From Longimicrobium sp. (lineage in GTDB: Bacteria; Gemmatimonadota; Gemmatimonadetes; Longimicrobiales; Longimicrobiaceae), in assembly GCA_036389795.1 (NCBI GenBank), contig DASVWD010000025.1:1-50521 (forward strand): a stretch of 50,521 bases of DNA, read 5' to 3'. This document shows, one piece after another, positions 24,250 to 33,009 of this stretch (position 1 is its first letter; each line of letters starts with the position of its first letter). A model generated the notes under the pieces. The model worked only from the letters and a program-made list of their open reading frames with translations. It did no database searches and had not been told where the DNA came from. A program made the translations under genes and the position numbers.

Positions 24250-26415
24250 TCAGAGCGAGGGGCCGGAGCGGGCGAGCGCGCGCCCTTGGTCCTCCATGAG
24301 CGCGGTGAGGCCGGGGATCTGCCGCATCACCACGCGGCGGTCCTGCTGGTGCAGACCGGTGAAGGCGCGCTCCAACTCCTTCGGCGTGGGGACCTTGCCC
24401 AGCGCCTCGCGGTCCCGGATCGCGGCGGCCTTCTGCTCGCCTGCCTCGGCAAGCCGGGCGGCGCACGCGGCCCCGACCTCCTTGAGCGACGCGCCCGCGT
24501 CCAGGCCGAGGTGCCTCGCCGCGTGCGCGCGGGTGATGCTCCGAGAGCGGATCGCGTCCAGGTAGCGCTCGCCGGCGGACGCCGTCAGGACCCCCGCGCG
24601 CTCCATCGCGCTCACCGCGCCCACGCCACGGCCGGTGCCGGCGAGCTCGCCGGCGTCCCCGAAGTCGCGCCCGTAGCGGGTCGCGAACTCGCGCGCGAAG
24701 TCGCCCGGCCGCTCGCGCAGCACACGCAGCGCGTCGCGCTTCTGCTCGTCGGTGAGCTGCGTGAAGGCCGCCTGGAAGGCTTTGGGGTCGCGGAAGCTCG
24801 CGCGGATCTCCTTAGCGAAGCCGTCGGTGGCGCCGCGGATCTCCTGGTCCGCCCGCTGCAGCGCGCCGGCCCACTTTCGCACCGACTCGCGCATCTCGTC
24901 CGCCTCCCGCACACGCGCCTGCAGCTGGTCGTGCTCCTGGACGCGGCGGGCCATCGCCAGGAACGACTCGGCATCCACGCTCCCGCGCGCCGCCTCCAGG
25001 TTGCCGAGATGGTTCACGTCGTACAGCACGGAGCGTCGCACCTCGCCCTCGCGGACCACCGCGTCCAGCTCGGCGGCGGTCGGGAGGAACACCTCCTTCG
25101 GCCCGCGCGCGGCCTCGATCCGCTCGTGGAGCGGCCGCTCGGGGATGAACTTCCCGATCTCGCGGCCCGGGTTCAGGTCGGGGAGCGAGGTCAGCTCCCG
25201 GATCTTCTCGGCCGGGATCCCCTGCGCGGCGAGCTTCGCGCGCACCTCGCCGAGGAAGCGCTCCACCGCCGCCTCGTGGCGGGCGAGAGCGCTCTTCCTC
25301 CACTCGGGCTCGGCGGAGAAGCCCTCGTCGACGCCGGAGTGCGCGGCCGAGCGGGCGTAGGGCGAGAGTCGCGGACGGGGCTCGGCGAAGTGGCTGACCT
25401 CCACCATCCGGTCCTCGCCCACCAGCGCCATCCGGGGGTCCCACCGCTCCACCAGACGTGCGCGAGTCTGGCGGCGGAGCTCGGGGTCCTCGATCTCGCC
25501 GGCGCGGTCCCAGGCGGCCCGGAAGTTCTCCTTCCGCCGGGCGTTCCACTCCTCGTCGGCCAGGTAGGCGGCGGCCTCGTCGGCCCCGATCCGCGCGGGG
25601 TCGTAGTGGGCGTCGTGGTTCGCGAAGTCGGGGTCGGGCCGGCCGTGGCGGGACCGCCCCTCGCCCGGGGTTTGGCCGGTGAAGTCGGAGAGGCGGGTGC
25701 CGCGCTCGTCGAGCTCGAGGCCGTCGTACTCGCCGTCGTCTTCCACCCCGCCGAGCTGCGCCTCCTCCACGACCCGCGACTCCGCCAGCGCGCTCCCCAG
25801 GTCCTCGCCCCCGACGCCCCGGCGCCAGCGGTCGACCTCGGCGACCCGCTCGGCGATCTCGGCGAACGCCGGGTCGTGCCGGAAGGTGCGCTGCCGGTCC
25901 TCCCGCGCGGCCTGTTCTGCGAAGAGCGCGTACAGCTTCGGGTGGATCTTTCCGTTCGCGTCGTGGCAGGTCTGGCAGACGGTGTAGTTGCGCTCGCCGG
26001 GGCCGAAGTGCTGGAGCTGGCCGGGCGCGAGCTTCTCGCGGTCGAGGCCGTGCGTTGCCGGGTCCCCCAGCCGGTTCTCCAGCTTGCGGTACTCGCAGGC
26101 CACGCACTCCACCACGCGCGGCTTGAAGTCCTTCACCTCGCGGTGGCGGGAGCCGGTGATCCGGGCGGGGTCCTGGAGGGCGGAGTGGTAGGGGAGCGGG
26201 ATGGAGCCCGCGAGCACCGGCTCGCGGGGCTCGCCGCGCGCGGGCCCGAGGCGGGGCGGCGCGGGCTGCGTCTCCGCCAGCCTGCGGTCCACCTCGGCGG
26301 CCATCTCGCGGGCGCGGCGGTTGCGCTCCGCGGGAGTGAGGGCGGGGGCGGACGGCGTCTCCCCGGGCCCGGACGCAGGGGTGTCCTGGAGGAAGGGGAT
26401 CGGGGTGCCATCCAT
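24250..26415 (-). CDS. Long helical protein with zinc-ribbon-like CxxC pairs
   Basis: The protein has about 721 residues from ATG 26415; a longer frame to 26499 would add a basic Pro-rich tail and cross a recurrent promoter-like motif. Near residue 105 it has CVAC and near 145 CQTC, a likely zinc ribbon. The rest is long charged helix, with coiled-coil-like parts (RVQEHDQLQARVREADEM). The segment FRDPKAFQAAFTQLTDEQKR recalls the repeated units in relaxase tails and BID-type proteins. The C-terminus (DRRVVMRQIPGLTALMED) is shared with the protein at 30791-32755. No enzyme motif is seen. A role in DNA transfer or as a scaffold is conjecture. Confidence 0.6.
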   Translation of the reverse strand: MDGTPIPFLQDTPASGPGETPSAPALTPAERNRRAREMAAEVDRRLAETQPAPPRLGPARGEPREPVLAGSIPLPYHSALQDPARITGSRHREVKDFKPRVVECVACEYRKLENRLGDPATHGLDREKLAPGQLQHFGPGERNYTVCQTCHDANGKIHPKLYALFAEQAAREDRQRTFRHDPAFAEIAERVAEVDRWRRGVGGEDLGSALAESRVVEEAQLGGVEDDGEYDGLELDERGTRLSDFTGQTPGEGRSRHGRPDPDFANHDAHYDPARIGADEAAAYLADEEWNARRKENFRAAWDRAGEIEDPELRRQTRARLVERWDPRMALVGEDRMVEVSHFAEPRPRLSPYARSAAHSGVDEGFSAEPEWRKSALARHEAAVERFLGEVRAKLAAQGIPAEKIRELTSLPDLNPGREIGKFIPERPLHERIEAARGPKEVFLPTAAELDAVVREGEVRRSVLYDVNHLGNLEAARGSVDAESFLAMARRVQEHDQLQARVREADEMRESVRKWAGALQRADQEIRGATDGFAKEIRASFRDPKAFQAAFTQLTDEQKRDALRVLRERPGDFAREFATRYGRDFGDAGELAGTGRGVGAVSAMERAGVLTASAGERYLDAIRSRSITRAHAARHLGLDAGASLKEVGAACAARLAEAGEQKAAAIRDREALGKVPTPKELERAFTGLHQQDRRVVMRQIPGLTALMEDQGRALARSGPSL

Positions 26416-26502
26416 GCGGACCGTGCCTGCCGTGAACGGAAGGAGAGCGCGGTCCGGAAAGACGGAGCGCGGGCCCCGCGAGCGCGCGGGTGGCCGCACC
26501 TG

Positions 26503-26575
26503 TGGTACCCCGCCCCGGAAAGGGCGGTTCTGAGGGCGGGCGCTTCCACCAGCGGGCCAATCGCCCGCTTTCAGC
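26503..26575 (-). promoter_or_regulatory. Leader with hairpin and TGGTACCCCG element
   Basis: After the stop at 26576 the minus strand carries a diverged box (CTGAAAGCGGGC), a seven-base-pair hairpin (26551-26557 with 26563-26569), and further down the motif TGGTACCCCG (26503-26512, plus-strand reading). The latter recurs in three other gene gaps. The next ATG is at 26415. This looks like a variant of the element's common leader. Confidence 0.4.
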
Positions 26576-27199
26576 TCAGAGGAGACTGAGCTGGAGAGGT
26601 GGATCCGTGTCCGTCGGCGGCAGGTCGGAAGGCGGCCGATTCCCGTCCGTGGCCGGTGTTTCCGGAGGGGTACCGGTTCCGGGCCGCACCCCCAGGAGGC
26701 GCCGCGCTTCGGCCAGCAATGCGGCCCGGCCGATCCTGCGCTGGCGAGGGCCGGGAAGCTCGGTGATCACGAGCGACGGGCCGCGGGAGTCGAAGTGGAA
26801 GCCCACATTACCCCGCCAGAAGCCGAGCGTCGTCATCTCGTCGGGCTCTCCGGCCGGCCCGCCCATCTCCTGCACGATCGCCGCGGCGAGCTGCGCGTCG
26901 GACATCGCCGGCCAGTGGGCGCGGCGGCACGCCCAGCGCTCCTCCGCACCCTCGAACGGGTGCAGGGCGATCCAGAGGATCCGCTCCCGGTCGAGGTCTC
27001 CGCCTTCGCCCCGGTACCGGCCGAGGAGGGACATGCGGCCCGAGCCCGCGCTGCGGGACACCCGCGCGCCGGTCATGACCTCCCAGGCCGCCAGCGCCTC
27101 GCTCTCCGGGGTTCCGGGCGCCGGAGCCTGGGGGAGCAGGTCCGGGCCCAGAGTGCAGAACGGGGGGAGCACGGGCCCGGCGGGGGTCGGCGGATTCAT
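26576..27199 (-). CDS. Hypothetical protein ending in QLSLL, coupled to the cytosine methyltransferase
   Basis: The protein has 207 residues. ATG 27199 overlaps the stop of the C5 methyltransferase gene as ATGA, so the two are made together. The middle has conserved-looking patches (RERILWIALHPFEGAEERWA, TLGFWRGNVGFHFDSRGPSL), and the last 40 residues are Pro/Thr-rich and disordered. The chain ends exactly at QLSLL (26579-26593), a near-perfect sliding-clamp-binding peptide on a flexible tail. The function is unknown; pairing with the methyltransferase and the clamp is inferred from position and motif. Confidence 0.65.
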   Translation of the reverse strand: MNPPTPAGPVLPPFCTLGPDLLPQAPAPGTPESEALAAWEVMTGARVSRSAGSGRMSLLGRYRGEGGDLDRERILWIALHPFEGAEERWACRRAHWPAMSDAQLAAAIVQEMGGPAGEPDEMTTLGFWRGNVGFHFDSRGPSLVITELPGPRQRRIGRAALLAEARRLLGVRPGTGTPPETPATDGNRPPSDLPPTDTDPPLQLSLL

Positions 27200-29802
27200 G
27201 CGGCGATGCGGTACTCGGGGGTGAACACCGGCGCAGGGCGGGGCGCGCGGGCGCTCCGCGCGGCCGCCAGCGGGACGACGCCGGGGATGTTGCGGATCTG
27301 CGAGAGGACGAGCGCCCGCGCGGTGGATACCGGGACCGAGTTGCCGACTTGGCGGGTCTGCTCGGCCTCGGTCCCCACGAACTCGTACGTCGTCTCCTCG
27401 TCGTCGAACGAGTGGGAGCGTGCCAGCTCCCGGTTGCGGAGCATGCGGAAGGCGACGTCGATCTGCACCAGGACTCCGTCCACCCAGATTATCCGCCCGC
27501 CGCCGAGATCGATCCGGTCGGCGACGGCCGGCCTCGCCTCCGCGAGCGGCAGCTCGAGCGCGCCCTGCGCGGCCGCATCCGCTCCCGGGCCGAGGAGGCT
27601 GAGCTGGTCGCCCGCGCTGGCGCTCACCACGCCCACCTGCGAGCCGCCGCCGGTGAGCGTGGGGATGGGGAGCCCCACGTGCCGCGGGGCCGGGCCGCCG
27701 CCCATGCGGCTGTGGCGCGGGGAGATGATGTAGGACTCCGCTATCCCACAGCCGGTCTTGCCGGTCACGGTCCACAGCGGGTCCCCCGTCCCGCGCACGC
27801 ACGCGCCCCCCGCGCCCGCGTTGTCGAAGCGGACCATCACGGGGACGACGAGCGCGCCGGCGCCGTGACTGGTCACCGCGGGCGCAGGGAGGTCGATCCG
27901 GTGGACGCGTGGCGCCTGGCCCGGCCGCTCCCCGAACTGCGGCACCAGGTACGGTGTGATCGCCGGCAGGCAGAAACCGTAGCGCGCCTTGGTGGTGACG
28001 GCCCCGAGCGGCGAGCGGAGCGCGGCGGCCGCGTTCCGGCGCCCGACGTTGCTCCCGAAGAAGGCCGCGACGTACCCCTGCACCGCGTCGTGGACGTGCG
28101 CGCCGCGGACGGCGGGATCGAGCAGGGCGAGCCCGCGCGTGGCGGTGAGGCCCTGCAGTGGCTCGCCCACGTCGCGCACCCGCCGGCCGTTGTTGCCGCT
28201 CGGGCCGTCGCCGTGGTTGACGGCGACGAGGTACTGCCGGAGCGCCGGGCCGCCGGCACGGGACGCGAGAACGGGGACGGCGAGCGAGATCGCGCCCGCG
28301 GTGGCCACTGCGGGGATCGGCTGCGTGGTCGGCCGCGGGGCGCCGCAGGACTGCTGCGAGAGCACGTACGCCTGCACCCCGGGCCGGGCGAGCCAGAGCC
28401 CGCCACCGGTGCCGGTCAGCACGGGCGCGAGCGGCTGGTGGACGTCGCGGGGTGCGTTCTGGGTGCGGTTCGCGCAGGTGTACGAGAACCACCCTCGGTC
28501 CCGGACGCTGGCCCGCGAGAGTGCGACGTGCAGCCCGCCGGCGGTCACGGTGGGCGCCGGGGCGGCGACCGGGCGGAAGGTGTTGGTCCCGTACAGCATC
28601 ACCAGGTACGGGTCCGGCGCCGCCGCCGGCGCGACGAGCTCCGCCGAGCCGTCCGGGAGGTGGAGGAGCTCGCCCGGATGGAAGACGACCTTCGCTTCGG
28701 CCGGATCGACGCGCACCGCGCCGTCCTCCGTCCAGCGGAAGCAGAGGAGCGCGCGGCGGTCGGGCCGGTCCACCCCGGCCTCGTCCAGCCGCACCAGCTC
28801 CATCTCCTCCTCGATGGCCGCCGCGAACGCGTGGCGCCACGGGCCCGTGAAGCGGTCGGTCCCCGCCCGGACGCGCCGGAGGGTGTTCACCGCGAGCGCG
28901 CGGAGCTGCCGGCTCCCCCTGGGCGCCTTGTAGCCTTTCCGGCGCGGGCGGCGGTTGAAGATGGAGGTGCCGCGGTCGCTCCAGTCGATGATCTCCGCGG
29001 CCCCGCGCCACTTCGGGAGCATGCGCCCATGGGCGTCCACGCCGCCGTGCTTCGAGTGGGTCGCCTGGGGCCACTTGATCGCGACGCCGTCCTTGCGCGC
29101 GATCATGAACCAGCGCTGCCGGCTGGTCGGGTCGCCGTAGTCGGCGCAGGTGAGGATGCGCCACTCGACCCGGTAGCCGCGCTGCTCGATCTTGCGGATC
29201 CAGCGGCGGAAGTACTCGCCCTTGCGCCCCTTCATGGGGCGGTCGGTCTTGGGGTCGATCCGGCACCAGTCTTTGAACTCCGGGACGTTCTCGCAGATCA
29301 GGACGCGGACGTCGATCTCGTCGATCCAGCGGATGATGGCCTCGGGGTCCATCCGCTTCTGATCGCTGTTCGGCCGCCCCCCGCGCGCCCGCGAGAAGAA
29401 CACGCAGCTGGGGCTGCAGAGCAGCACGTCCAGGTAGCGCTCCGGGACGATGTCCACCGGGTTCGCCGCCCGTACGTCCTCGATGTAGTGGCGGACGTGG
29501 GGGTGGTTGAGCCGGTGCGTGGCGATGGCGACGGGCCAGTGGTTGACGGCGGCCATCACCGCCTCCAGCCCCAGCTCCCGGAGCGCGCGCATCGCCCCGC
29601 TGGTGAAGCCGCCGGCGCCGCAGAACAGGTCGCAGAGGAGGAGCACGCGACGGACGCCGTGCCGGTCGTAGGGACCGACGATCCGGTCCATCCACCCCGA
29701 GACGTGTCCGGGCCGCTGGGCGCCCGCCGCGGCGCGGTCGGGCGCACGAGGCCCCGGCGGGCGCAGCCCCCCGGGCGCGCTCCTGTCGGCGATGGCGATC
29801 AC
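27196..29802 (-). CDS. Large C5-cytosine DNA methyltransferase with repeat-rich insertion
   Basis: The protein has 868 residues with all key C5 methylase motifs. Motif I is LLCDLFCGAGGF (55-66), the catalytic cysteine is in SPSC (130-133), ENV is at 171-173, and the QRW motif (SRQRWFMIAR) is near 229-236. Motif X is RQVGNSVP far downstream at 817-824. Between motifs VIII and X lie about 500 residues with at least six loosely repeated units of the form P-x-x-T-(V/L)-T (for example PTVTAGGLHVAL, PTLTGGGSQVGV), known from phage-type methylases. QLSLL at 733-737 resembles a clamp-binding site. GTG 29802 is the longest start; ATG 29691 is also possible. The target sequence is unknown. Confidence 0.9.
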   Translation of the reverse strand: MIAIADRSAPGGLRPPGPRAPDRAAAGAQRPGHVSGWMDRIVGPYDRHGVRRVLLLCDLFCGAGGFTSGAMRALRELGLEAVMAAVNHWPVAIATHRLNHPHVRHYIEDVRAANPVDIVPERYLDVLLCSPSCVFFSRARGGRPNSDQKRMDPEAIIRWIDEIDVRVLICENVPEFKDWCRIDPKTDRPMKGRKGEYFRRWIRKIEQRGYRVEWRILTCADYGDPTSRQRWFMIARKDGVAIKWPQATHSKHGGVDAHGRMLPKWRGAAEIIDWSDRGTSIFNRRPRRKGYKAPRGSRQLRALAVNTLRRVRAGTDRFTGPWRHAFAAAIEEEMELVRLDEAGVDRPDRRALLCFRWTEDGAVRVDPAEAKVVFHPGELLHLPDGSAELVAPAAAPDPYLVMLYGTNTFRPVAAPAPTVTAGGLHVALSRASVRDRGWFSYTCANRTQNAPRDVHQPLAPVLTGTGGGLWLARPGVQAYVLSQQSCGAPRPTTQPIPAVATAGAISLAVPVLASRAGGPALRQYLVAVNHGDGPSGNNGRRVRDVGEPLQGLTATRGLALLDPAVRGAHVHDAVQGYVAAFFGSNVGRRNAAAALRSPLGAVTTKARYGFCLPAITPYLVPQFGERPGQAPRVHRIDLPAPAVTSHGAGALVVPVMVRFDNAGAGGACVRGTGDPLWTVTGKTGCGIAESYIISPRHSRMGGGPAPRHVGLPIPTLTGGGSQVGVVSASAGDQLSLLGPGADAAAQGALELPLAEARPAVADRIDLGGGRIIWVDGVLVQIDVAFRMLRNRELARSHSFDDEETTYEFVGTEAEQTRQVGNSVPVSTARALVLSQIRNIPGVVPLAAARSARAPRPAPVFTPEYRIAA

Positions 29803-29834
29803 GGGACCGGGGAGAGGTGGGGAGGAAACGCGAA

Positions 29835-29980
29835 GGGGGCGGGCGCCCGGTCGGGCGCCCGCCCCCGCTGTCGGAGGTCTTGCTTAGAGAACGGCGGTTC
29901 AGGCGGGGGATCCGCTGGCGCAGACCGGAGGCCCGCTAACCCACGGACACGCGCCGGCTTTTCTCTGGGCTGGGGGTGAC
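29835..29980 (-). promoter_or_regulatory. Leader of the cytosine methyltransferase gene: box and hairpin
   Basis: The minus strand has a box ending AGAGAAAAGCCGG (29980-29953). About 90 bases later comes a perfect 15-base-pair GC hairpin (29866-29852 with 29849-29835), 33 bases before the GTG at 29802. No T-tract follows. The arrangement matches the other leaders in the element. Confidence 0.5.
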
Positions 29981-30050
29981 AAGATCCCTTTCACCACGGG
30001 GGCGGCCGGCGCACGGATGCCGCGTCAGCCCCAGCCCCGGCGAAAACGCA

Positions 30051-30083
30051 GCGAGCCCGCACCGGAATCCGGTGCGGGCTCGC
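30051..30083 (-). terminator. Hairpin terminator after the 30110-30427 gene
   Basis: A near-perfect palindrome (at least 14 base pairs, 30051-30064 with 30070-30083) lies 27 bases after the stop on the minus strand and is followed by TGCGTTTTC. This fits an intrinsic terminator. It separates the small-gene pair from the methyltransferase transcript. Confidence 0.7.
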
Positions 30084-30109
30084 TCAGGCCGAGGGGCCGA
30101 AGGGTTCGT

Positions 30110-30427
30110 CTACAGGTCGTCTCTGTCCTTGTCCGCCCGCTGCAGGCCGACCAGGAACGGGTCGAACTCCTGGTGGAGGGCGTCGTCCTCGGGCGGGACG
30201 AGGCTCGCCCCGTGGTCGCGCAGCCAGGCCGCTTCCTCCGAGTTGCGCTTTACCGGGTAGTACTTCCCCTCTAGCTCCCACACCTCGCCTGGGCTGGGGA
30301 GATGGTCGGCGAAGGTCCGCGCGCCGGCGATCGTGCGGGTCGTGAACATGTACGTGCGCGGGTCGAACGGCGGGAGCGGCGGCAGCTCCCCGAGGATGTC
30401 CTCCGGGGCGTCGGGCTCGGTGGCCAT
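30110..30427 (-). CDS. Hypothetical small protein
   Basis: The 105-residue protein starts at ATG 30427, with GGAG eight bases upstream. It is acidic overall with a Pro-rich start (LGELPPLPPFDP) and a predicted beta part (GEVWELEGKYYPVKR). No family is recognised. It follows the gene at 30436-30720 by eight bases and ends at a clear terminator, so the two form a short transcription unit. Confidence 0.55.
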   Translation of the reverse strand: MATEPDAPEDILGELPPLPPFDPRTYMFTTRTIAGARTFADHLPSPGEVWELEGKYYPVKRNSEEAAWLRDHGASLVPPEDDALHQEFDPFLVGLQRADKDRDDL

Positions 30428-30435
30428 TGGGTCTC

Positions 30436-30720
30436 CTACGTGCCGGAAAGCGGCCCGACGATCAGCTCGGGCTCGTGCGCGAGGGTTTCGGCGAGCCGGG
30501 GGTCGGCCCGAAGCAGGAGCCCGGGGTCGTGCGCCACCAGGTGGCGGAGAAGGGCTTCGCCGCCCTCGCGGCCGGCGCGCACCAGCACCAGCCCCGCCAG
30601 CTCCAGCCCCCGCTCCAGCTCGCTCTCGTCGCCGGCCGCCGACTCCAGCGTGGCGACGACGTCGGCGGGGATGCTCGCGAATGCCGGACCTTCGCGCGTG
30701 TCCACGAACAGGTGTTGCAC
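30436..30720 (-). CDS. Hypothetical small protein
   Basis: The 94-residue protein has GTG 30720 as start, preceded by GAGGGGG. It is helical and Leu/Glu-rich (LERGLELAGLVLVRAGREGG). No family is recognised. A recurrent leader (box plus hairpin) stands directly upstream, and the gene at 30110 follows closely. Confidence 0.5.
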   Translation of the reverse strand: MQHLFVDTREGPAFASIPADVVATLESAAGDESELERGLELAGLVLVRAGREGGEALLRHLVAHDPGLLLRADPRLAETLAHEPELIVGPLSGT

Positions 30721-30743
30721 GTTCCCCCTCGTCTGGTGTCGTT

Positions 30744-30792
30744 GGGCGGCTCCCCCGCCGCCCCTCGCTCCCGCTTTTCTGCCGCCGGGGTC
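30744..30792 (-). promoter_or_regulatory. Leader with GAAAAGC box and GC hairpin
   Basis: The minus-strand box CCCCGGCGGCAGAAAAGCGG begins at the stop codon of the long gene upstream (30792-30770). It is followed by a seven-base-pair hairpin (30763-30757 with 30750-30744) and, after 24 bases, by the GTG at 30720. The box, hairpin and start order is the same as in other copies. Confidence 0.5.
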
Positions 30793-32755
30793 AGAGCCCG
30801 GCCGGCCCTTCCCTCAGCGTGCGGGCCACGCGGGCCGCCTCCACCGTCGCCCGCGCCATCCCCGCCGCGACGTGGAGGGCGGACGCGCCGGTGATCCCGG
30901 TGATCTGGCGCATGGCCACCTGCTTCTGCTCGGGCGAGAGCACCTCCAGCGTCTGCTGTGCCGCCTTCTCCGCGCCCTCGACGCCGCCGAGCGCTTTCAG
31001 GCGCTTCTCGCCCGCGTCGATCTCGCGCTGCCGGCCCTCGTAGACGCCCTGGGCCGCCTCGCGCACCTTCTCCCGCCCGACCACCTTTTCCCCGTCGGGG
31101 GTGGTCCACTCCACCTCGCGGCGGGTCGCTGACTCCGCCTTCCCGAACGCCTCTGCGCGAGCCGCGAGCCGCGAGCGCGCGTCGTCCCCTGCTGCTTCCT
31201 CTCCTCCTGCCGAGCCCCGCCACGCCCGCGCGGCGGCCTGCGCCGCACGCCGGAACGGTCCCGGCTCACCTTCGGTGCGGAGCTCGCCGAGCAGGGCGGG
31301 ATCCTTCTGCAGCCGGGCACGCGCACGCTCGAGGCCGTCGGCCGCGACGGCCTCCTGCCACCGGCGGATGGCGCCGTCTGGGTCGCGGTACACCTCGGCT
31401 GCGACCGCGCGGAAGTCCCGGCGGGCGCGGGCGAGCGTGTCGTCCTGCTCTTTGAGCTCCGCCAGCTTCTCCTCGGCCTTGCGGCGCTCCCCACGGAGGG
31501 TGCGGAGCCGCTTCGTGAGCTCGCGCGCCTCCTCCAGCTCAACGTGCGCCTGCACGGCCGCGTCGACCGATGGGTCGCCGGTGGATACGGGGCCGTTCGC
31601 ACCGCCCGGCGTCCCGTCCTCGACTCCGCCCGGTGCACGGCCTTTCCCTTCGGGACGGGGCCCGGGCGCGTCCGGGGCGGGGCCGCCCGGGCCAGGCTCG
31701 CCGTGGCCAACGCCCCGGTCCCTCTGCCGGTTCAGGTGCGCTTCCAGCTCGGGGCCCCGCAGCTGGACCGCTGCCTGGATCCCCTCCATCGCGCGCTCAG
31801 CGTCCCGGGCGCCGAGTCGCGCCTCCGCAAGCGCGTCCTGCGCCTGGAGCCGCTCGGCCTCCTCCGCCCCGCGGACGCGGTGGTATCCGTACGCGGTGCT
31901 GGCGTAGTCCGTCGCCGACCTGGCGAGCTCCCGCGCCTGCGCGGCCCCTCCGGGCAGGTCCTCGCGCAGCGGCCCCAGGACCGTGGGGTCGCGGCGAACG
32001 AACCCGATGGCGTCCATCCCCCGCTCGTCCACCATCTGGTGGAGCCGGGCCTCGGCGGCGAGCGGGTGCTCGTACGCGCCGGCGAGCCGCTTCCGCAGGC
32101 CGTCGGAGGCGGCCAGCAGACGCTCCCGGAGGTTCTGCGAGAGGTCGCCGGCGGCTTCCTCCAGCGACCGCGGGAGAGGAGCGGAGCGCTCGTCGGCGGG
32201 AGGCTGGACCAGCCCCGCGCGCACGCGCAGGTGGTCGCGGGCCGCGGCGAAGCGCGCGAGCTGCTCGGCCTCGGGGGGGCTCACCCCTTCGCCCAGCACG
32301 TCGCGGGAGCGGCGGGTGAAGAGTCCGGCCGCCTGGTCCGGCCCGTACGCCCGGGTCAGCGCGTCCCACGTCGCGCGGACCTGTTCCCGGTCAATCCCGC
32401 GGACCGCCTGCAGCCGGTCGGTGAGGACCTGGTCGAGCAGGGCGGCGCCGACCTTGGGCTCGCCCTCGGCGACGCGGGAGTGATACGCCTTCGCGCCCAG
32501 CACCGCGGCCTGGCGCGCGACCGCCTCGCCGCCTTCCTTCAACGGCCCGAAGTGCGCCGGGTCGTCCCGCATGCGGATCGCGGCATCCGCCGGGCCGGCG
32601 CGGGATGCCTCCTCGTAGAAACGCCGGGCTGCGTCCTGCGGGTCGGCGTACGCATCCGCGAGCCGGGCGCGGTACTCCCCGCTCAGCTGACGGGTGTGCT
32701 CTCTGAGCACTTCGTCAGGATCGACAGCAGTTGCGGGGTTCGCTGCGGAGTTCAT
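30791..32755 (-). CDS. Long helical protein with BID/relaxase-tail-like repeats
   Basis: The protein has 654 residues, mainly charged helix. Three units follow a common plan: YADPQDAARRFYEEA ending in FGPLKEG, AYEHPLAAEARLHQM ending in LGPLRED, and VYRDPDGAIRRWQEA ending in LGELRTEG. This resembles the repeated BID-like units in the tails of conjugative relaxases. A Gly/Pro-rich linker (about residues 350-385) splits the protein. The C-terminus (EQKQVAMRQITGITGAS) is shared with the protein ending at 24250. No relaxase or ATPase motif is present. A link with type IV secretion would be expected for such repeats, but no secretion gene is in the window. Confidence 0.6.
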   Translation of the reverse strand: MNSAANPATAVDPDEVLREHTRQLSGEYRARLADAYADPQDAARRFYEEASRAGPADAAIRMRDDPAHFGPLKEGGEAVARQAAVLGAKAYHSRVAEGEPKVGAALLDQVLTDRLQAVRGIDREQVRATWDALTRAYGPDQAAGLFTRRSRDVLGEGVSPPEAEQLARFAAARDHLRVRAGLVQPPADERSAPLPRSLEEAAGDLSQNLRERLLAASDGLRKRLAGAYEHPLAAEARLHQMVDERGMDAIGFVRRDPTVLGPLREDLPGGAAQARELARSATDYASTAYGYHRVRGAEEAERLQAQDALAEARLGARDAERAMEGIQAAVQLRGPELEAHLNRQRDRGVGHGEPGPGGPAPDAPGPRPEGKGRAPGGVEDGTPGGANGPVSTGDPSVDAAVQAHVELEEARELTKRLRTLRGERRKAEEKLAELKEQDDTLARARRDFRAVAAEVYRDPDGAIRRWQEAVAADGLERARARLQKDPALLGELRTEGEPGPFRRAAQAAARAWRGSAGGEEAAGDDARSRLAARAEAFGKAESATRREVEWTTPDGEKVVGREKVREAAQGVYEGRQREIDAGEKRLKALGGVEGAEKAAQQTLEVLSPEQKQVAMRQITGITGASALHVAAGMARATVEAARVARTLREGPAGL

Positions 32756-33009
32756 CAGCGGTCAGAAGAGGGGCCGCGTTGGGGACGGTTGGTCGCGGCC
32801 AGGGGCCGCCGCGGAAAGCCCCGAAAATAGTCGGCGTCAGGCGCTCGCGAAAGCGGAAGAAACAGGTGATTTTGGGCCGGGTGGAGGTTGGCGCGTTGGG
32901 AACTCCTTCGAGCCGCCAACATTCCCGGTCAGGGCCGTTGGCGGTCGAGCAACACCTCCGCTGGTACCCCGGTATGTGCGTCGGGGCCGACTGAACCCCT
33001 ATCATGGAA
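32756..33009. other. Gene gap with a TGGTACCCCGG element
   Basis: This 254-base gap contains no gene that I can support. TGGTACCCCGG occurs at 32962-32972, one of four gene-gap copies in the element. There are two A-rich patches near 32825 and 32860. A promoter for the long gene at 30791-32755 is expected here but no standard -35/-10 pair is visible. Confidence 0.35.

Noticed and set aside
24250-26415. CxxCH haem-binding motif (VCQTCHD) suggesting a cytochrome
   Set aside because: There is no signal peptide, only one such motif, and a matching CVAC pair 40 residues earlier makes a zinc ribbon more likely.
29835-29866. Perfect 15-base-pair hairpin as intrinsic terminator
   Set aside because: No T-tract follows on either strand and a start codon lies 33 bases downstream; a leader structure fits better. 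The real terminator of the upstream gene is at 30051-30083.
27349-29979. Plus-strand open frame of 876 codons
   Set aside because: It is antisense to the C5 methyltransferase with its complete motif set; composition is that of a shadow frame.
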